Of a stretch of DNA of 64,000 nucleotides, positions 48,274 to 61,118 are shown one piece after another. The stretch is taken from the NCBI GenBank assembly GCA_037074615.1, contig CM073558.1:16413001-16477000 (forward strand). Direction: 5' to 3'. Source of the stretch: Leucaena leucocephala. Lineage: Eukaryota; Streptophyta; Magnoliopsida; Fabales; Fabaceae. Numbering within the stretch: the stretch's first letter is position 1; each line of letters begins with the position of its first letter. The notes beneath the pieces were generated by a model, which was not told where the DNA came from, searched no databases, and saw only the letters and a program-made list of their open reading frames with translations. A program made the translations under genes and the position numbers.

Positions 48274-50842
48274 ACAACTCACCACGCAACTGAACTTTTA
48301 GTTGGAATTCTCAAAGGTCCACTTTCATTGCGAAAGTAACGCATATTCGTCCTGAAGGTCATGCGTATACTTGGGAACTTCTAACACTCTTACAGATTTG
48401 AGTGAAAACTAACCTCCAAATGGAACTTTCAGTGGGCATCCAAGAATGTCCACTTCCGTTGTGGAAGTCGTGCATATTCGTCACAACAGTTTCAACATTC
48501 AACGTTGAATCTAGAATATCCTTCCTGGTTTAAAAATTCGTGCATATCCACCACGAACTAGAGACCGAGTGTTTCAAGCTGTGACTAGGGAACCTTGGGC
48601 ACAGTCACGGGCTTGAGAGGAAAGACACCACCAACCTCAACCCTGAGTGACCTCTAAAGAATGCCCCTTTTTTTTTGTTGAGAAATTCTTCAATATGCAT
48701 CACGTAGGTTGCCGTGCCTTCTCTAGCTGGCGCTATGGAACTTCTAACGCTCTTACAGATTCGACGGAAATCTCCCCACCCAACTGAACTTTTAGTGGGC
48801 ATTCTGGATTGGCCACTTTCATTGCGAAAGTCACGCCTATTCGTCATGAAAATCGTGCACGTACTTGGGAACTTCTAACACTCTTACATATACGAGGGAA
48901 AGCTAACCTCCAAATGGACCTTTTCAATGGGTGAAACATCCAAGAATGTCCACTTTTGTTGATTAATTCTTCAATATTCACCGCGACTAGCGATGTACCT
49001 TCTCTAGCTGGTACTATGGAACTTCTAACACTCTTACAGATTTGAGGGAAAACTCACCACCCAACCGACCTTTTAGTTGGGATTCTCAAATGTCCACTTT
49101 CGTTGCGAAAGTAACGCACATTCGTCATGAAAGCCATGCATATGCTTGGGAACTTCTAACACTCCTGCAGATTTGAGTGAAACCTCACCACCAAACTGAA
49201 CATTCAATGGGCATCCTAGAAAGTCAACTTCCGTTGTGAAAGTCATGCACATTCGTCACAGTAGCTTCAACATTCATTTCTGAATCTAGAATGCCCCGCT
49301 TCGTTTCAAAATCCGTGCACATCCATCATGGACTAGTGACCGTGCGTTTCAAGCCAGAGCTAGGGAACTTTGGGCACAGTTACGGACTTGAGAGAATAGC
49401 CACCGCCCACTTCACCCAAGAATGCGCGCACTTGCGTTGAGAAATTCATCAACATTCACCACGACAGGTGATGTACCTTCTCTAGCTCGTACTAGGGAGC
49501 TTCTAACACTCTTTAAGATTCGAGTGAAAGCTCACCACCTACCTGAACCTTCAGTGGGCACTCTGGAATGCCCACTTGCATATTCGCCATGAAAGTCATT
49601 CATATACTTGGGAACTTCTAACACTCTTACATATTAGAGGGAAAACTCCCCACCCAACTGAACTTTCAATGGGCACTCTACAATGGCCACTTTCGTTGCG
49701 AGTGAGTGAATAGTCTTCCTAGCTAGAACTACGGGACTTTGTGCACACTTACAGAAGTGAATGGATAGTCACCAGCCATCTGAACATTCCATGAGAATTC
49801 CAGAGTTCCCATTTTTCTTGTGGAATCCATACATACGCATCCTGAGATTGCGCGTCTAGCCTCTGCTGCCGTGCCTTTTGCACCGTTCACAACAGTTTCA
49901 ACATTCGTTGCCGAATCTAGACCGGCCTTCTTACCTCCAAAATCCTTGCACATCCATCACGAACTAGTGGCCGAGTGTTTCGAGCAAGAACTAGGGAACT
50001 TTGGGCACGGTTTCTGACTCCAGAGAAAAGTCACCATCCACCTCAACGTCCATCGACCACCCTAGAAGGCACGCTTCTTTTGAGAAATTCATCAATGTCC
50101 AGCACGACGACTGGTGTACCTTCTCTAGCTGGTACTACGGAACTTCTAACACCCTTACCGATTTGAGGGAAAGCTTACCACCAAGCCAAACTTTCAACGG
50201 GCATTCTAGAATAGCCACTATTGTTGATTCATTCATCAATATTCATCGCGATGAGCTCGTACCATCTCTACCTGTTACTACGGACCTTCTAACACTCTTG
50301 CGAATCCGGGTGAAAACTCACCACCCAGCTGAACGTTAAATGGGCATCCTAGAATGCGTGCTTTCGATGCGGAAGTCATGCATATTTATCGCGTGCGAGT
50401 GGTCTAGTCTTCCTATCTTGTGCTAAGGAACTCCTTGCACACCTACAGATTCAAATGGAAAGTCACCACCCATCTAAACATTAAATAAGAATTTCATAAT
50501 GCCTCCAGGATCTCGAGAGTGCTTCCAGCATCTGCTGGTGCGCATTTTGCAATGTTCAAGAAATGAATATAGAGTCACGAACCATCTCAGCATTCAATGT
50601 TGAAACTAGATTGTCCTGCTTAGTTTCAAAATCCGCGCATATCCATCACAGACTAGTGACCGAGTCTTTCCAGCTAGAACTAGGGAACTTTGGGCACGGT
50701 TACAGACTTGAGAGAAAAAGTCACCACCCACGTCCACCTCCCAGGAATGCCCACTTCTTAAGAAACCCATCAGCGTTCATCACGACGATTGACGTTTCTA
50801 GCTGGTACTGAGGAACTTCTAACACTCTTACAGATTCAAGGG
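48274..50842. repeat. Satellite unit 16 (2569 bp)
   Basis: It is the first unit with C at 892, which makes a PstI site (CTGCAG). T1124 is shared with units 17 and 18; A1915 is shared only with unit 19. Confidence 0.95.
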
Positions 50843-53411
50843 ACAACTCACCACGCAACTGAACTTTTAGTTGGAATTCTCAAAGGTCCACTTTCATTGC
50901 GAAAGTAACGCATATTCGTCCTGAAGGTCATGCGTATACTTGGGAACTTCTAACACTCTTACAGATTTGAGTGAAAACTAACCTCCAAATGGAACTTTCA
51001 GTGGGCATCCAAGAATGTCCACTTCCGTTGTGGAAGTCGTGCATATTCGTCACAACAGTTTCAACATTCAACGTTGAATCTAGAATATCCTTCCTGGTTT
51101 AAAAATTCGTGCATATCCACCACGAACTAGAGACCGAGTGTTTCAAGCTGTGACTAGGGAACCTTGGGCACAGTCACGGGCTTGAGAGGAAAGACACCAC
51201 CAACCTCAACCCTGAGTGACCTCTAAAGAATGCCCCTTTTTTTTTGTTGAGAAATTCTTCAATATGCATCACGTAGGTTGCCGTGCCTTCTCTAGCTGGC
51301 GCTATGGAACTTCTAACGCTCTTACAGATTCGACGGAAATCTCCCCACCCAACTGAACTTTTAGTGGGCATTCTGGATTGGCCACTTTCATTGCGAAAGT
51401 CACGCCTATTCGTCATGAAAATCGTGCACGTACTTGGGAACTTCTAACACTCTTACATATACGAGGGAAAGCTAACCTCCAAATGGACCTTTTCAATGGG
51501 TGAAACATCCAAGAATGTCCACTTTTGTTGATTAATTCTTCAATATTCACCGCGACTAGCGATGTACCTTCTCTAGCTGGTACTATGGAACTTCTAACAC
51601 TCTTACAGATTTGAGGGAAAACTCACCACCCAACCGACCTTTTAGTTGGGATTCTCAAATGTCCACTTTCGTTGCGAAAGTAACGCACATTCGTCATGAA
51701 AGCCATGCATATGCTTGGGAACTTCTAACACTCCTGCAGATTTGAGTGAAACCTCACCACCAAACTGAACATTCAATGGGCATCCTAGAAAGTCAACTTC
51801 CGTTGTGAAAGTCATGCACATTCGTCACAGTAGCTTCAACATTCATTTCTGAATCTAGAATGCCCCGCTTCGTTTCAAAATCCGTGCACATCCATCATGG
51901 ACTAGTGACCGTGCGTTTCAAGCCAGAGCTAGGGAACTTTGGGCACAGTTACGGACTTGAGAGAATAGCCACCGCCCACTTCACCCAAGAATGCGCGCAC
52001 TTGCGTTGAGAAATTCATCAACATTCACCACGACAGGTGATGTACCTTCTCTAGCTCGTACTAGGGAGCTTCTAACACTCTTTAAGATTCGAGTGAAAGC
52101 TCACCACCTACCTGAACCTTCAGTGGGCACTCTGGAATGCCCACTTGCATATTCGCCATGAAAGTCATTCATATACTTGGGAACTTCTAACACTCTTACA
52201 TATTAGAGGGAAAACTCCCCACCCAACTGAACTTTCAATGGGCACTCTACAATGGCCACTTTCGTTGCGAGTGAGTGAATAGTCTTCCTAGCTAGAACTA
52301 CGGGACTTTGTGCACACTTACAGAAGTGAATGGATAGTCACCAGCCATCTGAACATTCCATGAGAATTCCAGAGTTCCCATTTTTCTTGTGGAATCCATA
52401 CATACGCATCCTGAGATTGCGCGTCTAGCCTCTGCTGCCGTGCCTTTTGCACCGTTCACAACAGTTTCAACATTCGTTGCCGAATCTAGACCGGCCTTCT
52501 TACCTCCAAAATCCTTGCACATCCATCACGAACTAGTGGCCGAGTGTTTCGAGCAAGAACTAGGGAACTTTGGGCACGGTTTCTGACTCCAGAGAAAAGT
52601 CACCATCCACCTCAACGTCCATCGACCACCCTAGAAGGCACGCTTCTTTTGAGAAATTCATCAATGTCCAGCACGACGACTGGTGTACCTTCTCTAGCTG
52701 GTACTACGGAACTTCTAACACCCTTACCGATTTGAGGGAAAGCTTACCACCAAGCCGAACTTTCAACGGGCATTCTAGAATAGCCACTATTGTTGATTCA
52801 TTCATCAATATTCATCGCGATGAGCTCGTACCATCTCTACCTGTTACTACGGACCTTCTAACACTCTTGCGAATCCGGGTGAAAACTCACCACCCAGCTG
52901 AACGTTAAATGGGCATCCTAGAATGCGTGCTTTCGATGCGGAAGTCATGCATATTTATCGCGTGCGAGTGGTCTAGTCTTCCTATCTTGTGCTAAGGAAC
53001 TCCTTGCACACCTACAGATTCAAATGGAAAGTCACCACCCATCTAAACATTAAATAAGAATTTCATAATGCCTCCAGGATCTCGAGAGTGCTTCCAGCAT
53101 CTGCTGGTGCGCATTTTGCAATGTTCAAGAAATGAATATAGAGTCACGAACCATCTCAGCATTCAATGTTGAAACTAGATTGTCCTGCTTAGTTTCAAAA
53201 TCCGCGCATATCCATCACAGACTAGTGACCGAGTCTTTCCAGCTAGAACTAGGGAACTTTGGGCACGGTTACAGACTTGAGAGAAAAAGTCACCACCCAC
53301 GTCCACCTCCCAGGAATGCCCACTTCTTAAGAAACCCATCAGCGTTCATCACGACGATTAACGTTTCTAGCTGGTACTGAGGAACTTCTAACACTCTTAC
53401 AGATTCAAGGG
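50843..53411. repeat. Satellite unit 17 (2569 bp)
   Basis: C892, T1124, G1915; private A at 53360. Confidence 0.95.
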
Positions 53412-55980
53412 ACAACTCACCACGCAACTGAACTTTTAGTTGGAATTCTCAAAGGTCCACTTTCATTGCGAAAGTAACGCATATTCGTCCTGAAGGTCAT
53501 GCGTATACTTGGGAACTTCTAACACTCTTACAGATTTGAGTGAAAACTAACCTCCAAATGGAACTTTCAGTGGGCATCCAAGAATGTCCACTTCCGTTGT
53601 GGAAGTCGTGCATATTCGTCACAACAGTTTCAACATTCAACGTTGAATCTAGAATATCCTTCCTGGTTTAAAAATTCGTGCATATCCACCACGAACTAGA
53701 GACCGAGTGTTTCAAGCTGTGACTAGGGAACCTTGGGCACAGTCACGGGCTTGAGAGGAAAGACACCACCAACCTCAACCCTGAGTGACCTCTAAAGAAT
53801 GCCCCTTTTTTTTTGTTGAGAAATTCTTCAATATGCATCACGTAGGTTGCCGTGCCTTCTCTAGCTGGCGCTATGGAACTTCTAACGCTCTTACAGATTC
53901 GACGGAAATCTCCCCACCCAACTGAACTTTTAGTGGGCATTCTGGATTGGCCACTTTCATTGCGAAAGTCACGCCTATTCGTCATGAAAATCGTGCACGT
54001 ACTTGGGAACTTCTAACACTCTTACATATACGAGGGAAAGCTAACCTCCAAATGGACCTTTTCAATGGGTGAAACATCCAAGAATGTCCACTTTTGTTGA
54101 TTAATTCTTCAATATTCACCGCGACTAGCGATGTACCTTCTCTAGCTGGTACTATGGAACTTCTAACACTCTTACAGATTTGAGGGAAAACTCACCACCC
54201 AACCGACCTTTTAGTTGGGATTCTCAAATGTCCACTTTCGTTGCGAAAGTAACGCACATTCGTCATGAAAGCCATGCATATGCTTGGGAACTTCTAACAC
54301 TCCTGCAGATTTGAGTGAAACCTCACCACCAAACTGAACATTCAATGGGCATCCTAGAAAGTCAACTTCCGTTGTGAAAGTCATGCACATTCGTCACAGT
54401 AGCTTCAACATTCATTTCTGAATCTAGAATGCCCCGCTTCGTTTCAAAATCCGTGCACATCCATCATGGACTAGTGACCGTGCGTTTCAAGCCAGAGCTA
54501 GGGAACTTTGGGCACAGTTACGGACTTGAGAGAATAGCCACCGCCCACTTCACCCAAGAATGCGCGCACTTGCGTTGAGAAATTCATCAACATTCACCAC
54601 GACAGGTGATGTACCTTCTCTAGCTCGTACTAGGGAGCTTCTAACACTCTTTAAGATTCGAGTGAAAGCTCACCACCTACCTGAACCTTCAGTGGGCACT
54701 CTGGAATGCCCACTTGCATATTCGCCATGAAAGTCATTCATATACTTGGGAACTTCTAACACTCTTACATATTAGAGGGAAAACTCCCCACCCAACTGAA
54801 CTTTCAATGGGCACTCTACAATGGCCACTTTCGTTGCGAGTGAGTGAATAGTCTTCCTAGCTAGAACTACGGGACTTTGTGCACACTTACAGAAGTGAAT
54901 GGATAGTCACCAGCCATCTGAACATTCCATGAGAATTCCAGAGTTCCCATTTTTCTTGTGGAATCCATACATACGCATCCTGAGATTGCGCGTCTAGCCT
55001 CTGCTGCCGTGCCTTTTGCACCGTTCACAACAGTTTCAACATTCGTTGCCGAATCTAGACCGGCCTTCTTACCTCCAAAATCCTTGCACATCCATCACGA
55101 ACTAGTGGCCGAGTGTTTCGAGCAAGAACTAGGGAACTTTGGGCACGGTTTCTGACTCCAGAGAAAAGTCACCATCCACCTCAACGTCCATCGACCACCC
55201 TAGAAGGCACGCTTCTTTTGAGAAATTCATCAATGTCCAGCACGACGACTGGTGTACCTTCTCTAGCTGGTACTACGGAACTTCTAACACCCTTACCGAT
55301 TTGAGGGAAAGCTTACCACCAAGCCGAACTTTCAACGGGCATTCTAGAATAGCCACTATTGTTGATTCATTCATCAATATTCATCGCGATGAGCTCGTAC
55401 CATCTCTACCTGTTACTACGGACCTTCTAACACTCTTGCGAATCCGGGTGAAAACTCACCACCCAGCTGAACGTTAAATGGGCATCCTAGAATGCGTGCT
55501 TTCGATGCGGAAGTCATGCATATTTATCGCGTGCGAGTGGTCTAGTCTTCCTATCTTGTGCTAAGGAACTCCTTGCACACCTACAGATTCAAATGGAAAG
55601 TCACCACCCATCTAAACATTAAATAAGAATTTCATAATGCCTCCAGGATCTCGAGAGTGCTTCCAGCATCTGCTGGTGCGCATTTTGCAATGTTCAAGAA
55701 ATGAATATAGAGTCACGAACCATCTCAGCATTCAATGTTGAAACTAGATTGTCCTGCTTAGTTTCAAAATCCGCGCATATCCATCACAGACTAGTGACCG
55801 AGTCTTTCCAGCTAGAACTAGGGAACTTTGGGCACGGTTACAGACTTGAGAGAAAAAGTCACCACCCACGTCCACCTCCCAGGAATGCCCACTTCTTAAG
55901 AAACCCATCAGCGTTCATCACGACGATTGACGTTTCTAGCTGGTACTGAGGAACTTCTAACACTCTTACAGATTCAAGGG
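53412..55980. repeat. Satellite unit 18 (2569 bp)
   Basis: C892, T1124, G1915. Last unit of the T1124 group; no private change seen. Confidence 0.95.
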
Positions 55981-58549
55981 ACAACTCACCACGCAACTGA
56001 ACTTTTAGTTGGAATTCTCAAAGGTCCACTTTCATTGCGAAAGTAACGCATATTCGTCCTGAAGGTCATGCGTATACTTGGGAACTTCTAACACTCTTAC
56101 AGATTTGAGTGAAAACTAACCTCCAAATGGAACTTTCAGTGGGCATCCAAGAATGTCCACTTCCGTTGTGGAAGTCGTGCATATTCGTCACAACAGTTTC
56201 AACATTCAACGTTGAATCTAGAATATCCTTCCTGGTTTAAAAATTCGTGCATATCCACCACGAACTAGAGACCGAGTGTTTCAAGCTGTGACTAGGGAAC
56301 CTTGGGCACAATCACGGGCTTGAGAGGAAAGACACCACCAACCTCAACCCTGAGTGACCTCTAAAGAATGCCCCTTTTTTTTTGTTGAGAAATTCTTCAA
56401 TATGCATCACGTAGGTTGCCGTGCCTTCTCTAGCTGGCGCTATGGAACTTCTAACGCTCTTACAGATTCGACGGAAATCTCCCCACCCAACTGAACTTTT
56501 AGTGGGCATTCTGGATTGGCCACTTTCATTGCGAAAGTCACGCCTATTCGTCATGAAAATCGTGCACGTACTTGGGAACTTCTAACACTCTTACATATAC
56601 GAGGGAAAGCTAACCTCCAAATGGACCTTTTCAATGGGTGAAACATCCAAGAATGTCCACTTTTGTTGATTAATTCTTCAATATTCACCGCGACTAGCGA
56701 TGTACCTTCTCTAGCTGGTACTATGGAACTTCTAACACTCTTACAGATTTGAGGGAAAACTCACCACCCAACCGACCTTTTAGTTGGGATTCTCAAATGT
56801 CCACTTTCGTTGCGAAAGTAACGCACATTCGTCATGAAAGCCATGCATATGCTTGGGAACTTCTAACACTCCTGCAGATTTGAGTGAAACCTCACCACCA
56901 AACTGAACATTCAATGGGCATCCTAGAAAGTCAACTTCCGTTGTGAAAGTCATGCACATTCGTCACAGTAGCTTCAACATTCATTTCTGAATCTAGAATG
57001 CCCCGCTTCATTTCAAAATCCGTGCACATCCATCATGGACTAGTGACCGTGCGTTTCAAGCCAGAGCTAGGGAACTTTGGGCACAGTTACGGACTTGAGA
57101 GAACAGCCACCGCCCACTTCACCCAAGAATGCGCGCACTTGCGTTGAGAAATTCATCAACATTCACCACGACAGGTGATGTACCTTCTCTAGCTCGTACT
57201 AGGGAGCTTCTAACACTCTTTAAGATTCGAGTGAAAGCTCACCACCTACCTGAACCTTCAGTGGGCACTCTGGAATGCCCACTTGCATATTCGCCATGAA
57301 AGTCATTCATATACTTGGGAACTTCTAACACTCTTACATATTAGAGGGAAAACTCCCCACCCAACTGAACTTTCAATGGGCACTCTACAATGGCCACTTT
57401 CGTTGCGAGTGAGTGAATAGTCTTCCTAGCTAGAACTACGGGACTTTGTGCACACTTACAGAAGTGAATGGATAGTCACCAGCCATCTGAACATTCCATG
57501 AGAATTCCAGAGTTCCCATTTTTCTTGTGGAATCCATACATACGCATCCTGAGATTGCGCGTCTAGCCTCTGCTGCCGTGCCTTTTGCACCGTTCACAAC
57601 AGTTTCAACATTCGTTGCCGAATCTAGACCGGCCTTCTTACCTCCAAAATCCTTGCACATCCATCACGAACTAGTGGCCGAGTGTTTCGAGCAAGAACTA
57701 GGGAACTTTGGGCACGGTTTCTGACTCCAGAGAAAAGTCACCATCCACCTCAACGTCCATCGACCACCCTAGAAGGCACGCTTCTTTTGAGAAATTCATC
57801 AATGTCCAGCACGACGACTGGTGTACCTTCTCTAGCTGGTACTACGGAACTTCTAACACCCTTACCGATTTGAGGGAAAGCTTACCACCAAGCCAAACTT
57901 TCAACGGGCATTCTAGAATAGCCACTATTGTTGATTCATTCATCAATATTCATCGCGATGAGCTCGTACCATCTCTACCTGTTACTACGGACCTTCTAAC
58001 ACTCTTGCGAATCCGGGTGAAAACTCACCACCCAGCTGAACGTTAAATGGGCATCCTAGAATGCGTGCTTTCGATGCGGAAGTCATGCATATTTATCGCG
58101 TGCGAGTGGTCTAGTCTTCCTATCTTGTGCTAAGGAACTCCTTGCACACCTACAGATTCAAATGGAAAGTCACCACCCATCTAAACATTAAATAAGAATT
58201 TCATAATGCCTCCAGGATCTCGAGAGTGCTTCCAGCATCTGCTGGTGCGCATTTTGCAATGTTCAAGAAATGAATATAGAGTCACGAACCATCTCAGCAT
58301 TCAATGTTGAAACTAGATTGTCCTGCTTAGTTTCAAAATCCGCGCATATCCATCACAGACTAGTGACCGAGTCTTTCCAGCTAGAACTAGGGAACTTTGG
58401 GCACGGTTACAGACTTGAGAGAAAAAGTCACCACCCACGTCCACCTCCCAGGAATGCCCACTTCTTAAGAAACCCATCAGCGTTCATCACGACGATTGAC
58501 GTTTCTAGCTGGTACTGAGGAACTTCTAACACTCTTACAGATTCAAGGG
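55981..58549. repeat. Satellite unit 19 (2569 bp)
   Basis: C892, C1124, A1915. Private A at 56311 and at 57010. Confidence 0.95.
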
Positions 58550-61118
58550 ACAACTCACCACGCAACTGAACTTTTAGTTGGAATTCTCAAAGGTCCACTT
58601 TCATTGCGAAAGTAACGCATATTCGTCCTGAAGGTCATGCGTATACTTGGAAACTTCTAACACTCTTACAGATTTGAGTGAAAACTAACCTCCAAATGGA
58701 ACTTTCAGTGGGCATCCAAGAATGTCCACTTCCGTTGTGGAAGTCGTGCATATTCGTCACAACAGTTTCAACATTCAACGTTGAATCTAGAATATCCTTC
58801 CTGGTTTAAAAATTCGTGCATATCCACCACGAACTAGAGACCGAGTGTTTCAAGCTGTGACTAGGGAACCTTGGGCACAGTCACGGGCTTGAGAGGAAAG
58901 ACACCACCAACCTCAACCCTGAGTGACCTCTAAAGAATGCCCCTTTTTTTTTGTTGAGAAATTCTTCAATATGCATCACGTAGGTTGCCGTGCCTTCTCT
59001 AGCTGGCGCTATGGAACTTCTAACGCTCTTACAGATTCGACGGAAATCTCCCCACCCAACTGAACTTTTAGTGGGCATTCTGGATTGGCCACTTTCATTG
59101 CGAAAGTCACGCCTATTCGTCATGAAAATCGTGCACGTACTTGGGAACTTCTAACACTCTTACATATACGAGGGAAAGCTAACCTCCAAATGGACCTTTT
59201 CAATGGGTGAAACATCCAAGAATGTCCACTTTTGTTGATTAATTCTTCAATATTCACCGCGACTAGCGATGTACCTTCTCTAGCTGGTACTATGGAACTT
59301 CTAACACTCTTACAGATTTGAGGGAAAACTCACCACCCAACCGACCTTTTAGTTGGGATTCTCAAATGTCCACTTTCGTTGCGAAAGTAACGCACATTCG
59401 TCATGAAAGCCATGCATATGCTTGGGAACTTCTAACACTCCTGCAGATTTGAGTGAAACCTCACCACCAAACTGAACATTCAATGGGCATCCTAGAAAGT
59501 CAACTTCCGTTGTGAAAGTCATGCACATTCGTCACAGTAGCTTCAACATTCATTTCTGAATCTAGAATGCCCCGCTTCGTTTCAAAATCCGTGCACATCC
59601 ATCATGGACTAGTGACCGTGCGTTTCAAGCCAGAGCTAGGGAACTTTGGGCACAGTTACGGACTTGAGAGAACAGCCACCGCCCACTTCACCCAAGAATG
59701 CGCACACTTGCGTTGAGAAATTCATCAACATTCACCACGACAGGTGATGTACCTTCTCTAGCTCGTACTAGGGAGCTTCTAACACTCTTTAAGATTCGAG
59801 TGAAAGCTCACCACCTACCTGAACCTTCAGTGGGCACTCTGGAATGCCCACTTGCATATTCGCCATGAAAGTCATTCATATACTTGGGAACTTCTAACAC
59901 TCTTACATATTAGAGGGAAAACTCCCCACCCAACTGAACTTTCAATGGGCACTCTACAATGGCCACTTTCGTTGCGAGTGAGTGAATAGTCTTCCTAGCT
60001 AGAACTACGGGACTTTGTGCACACTTACAGAAGTGAATGGATAGTCACCAGCCATCTGAACATTCCATGAGAATTCCAGAGTTCCCATTTTTCTTGTGGA
60101 ATCCATACATACGCATCCTGAGATTGCGCGTCTAGCCTCTGCTGCCGTGCCTTTTGCACCGTTCACAACAGTTTCAACATTCGTTGCCGAATCTAGACCG
60201 GCCTTCTTACCTCCAAAATCCTTGCACATCCATCACGAACTAGTGGCCGAGTGTTTCGAGCAAGAACTAGGGAACTTTGGGCACGGTTTCTGACTCCAGA
60301 GAAAAGTCACCATCCACCTCAACGTCCATCGACCACCCTAGAAGGCACGCTTCTTTTGAGAAATTCATCAATGTCCAGCACGACGACTGGTGTACCTTCT
60401 CTAGCTGGTACTACGGAACTTCTAACACCCTTACCGATTTGAGGGAAAGCTTACCACCAAGCCGAACTTTCAACGGGCATTCTAGAATAGCCACTATTGT
60501 TGATTCATTCATCAATATTCCTCGCGATGAGCTCGTACCATCTCTACCTGTTACTACGGACCTTCTAACACTCTTGCGAATCCGGGTGAAAACTCACCAC
60601 CCAGCTGAACGTTAAATGGGCATCCTAGAATGCGTGCTTTCGATGCGGAAGTCATGCATATTTATCGCGTGCGAGTGGTCTAGTCTTCCTATCTTGTGCT
60701 AAGGAACTCCTTGCACACCTACAGATTCAAATGGAAAGTCACCACCCATCTAAACATTAAATAAGAATTTCATAATGCCTCCAGGATCTCGAGAGTGCTT
60801 CCAGCATCTGCTGGTGCGCATTTTGCAATGTTCAAGAAATGAATATAGAGTCACGAACCATCTCAGCATTCAATGTTGAAACTAGATTGTCCTGCTTAGT
60901 TTCAAAATCCGCGCATATCCATCACAGACTAGTGACCGAGTCTTTCCAGCTAGAACTAGGGAACTTTGGGCACGGTTACAGACTTGAGAGAAAAAGTCAC
61001 CACCCACGTCCACCTCCCAGGAATGCCCACTTCTTAAGAAACCCATCAGCGTTCATCACGACGATTGACGTTTCTAGCTGGTACTGAGGAACTTCTAACA
61101 CTCTTACAGATTCAAGGG
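58550..61118. repeat. Satellite unit 20 (2569 bp)
   Basis: C892, C1124, G1915. It has three private changes, the most seen in any unit: A at 58651, A at 59704 and C at 60521. Confidence 0.95.
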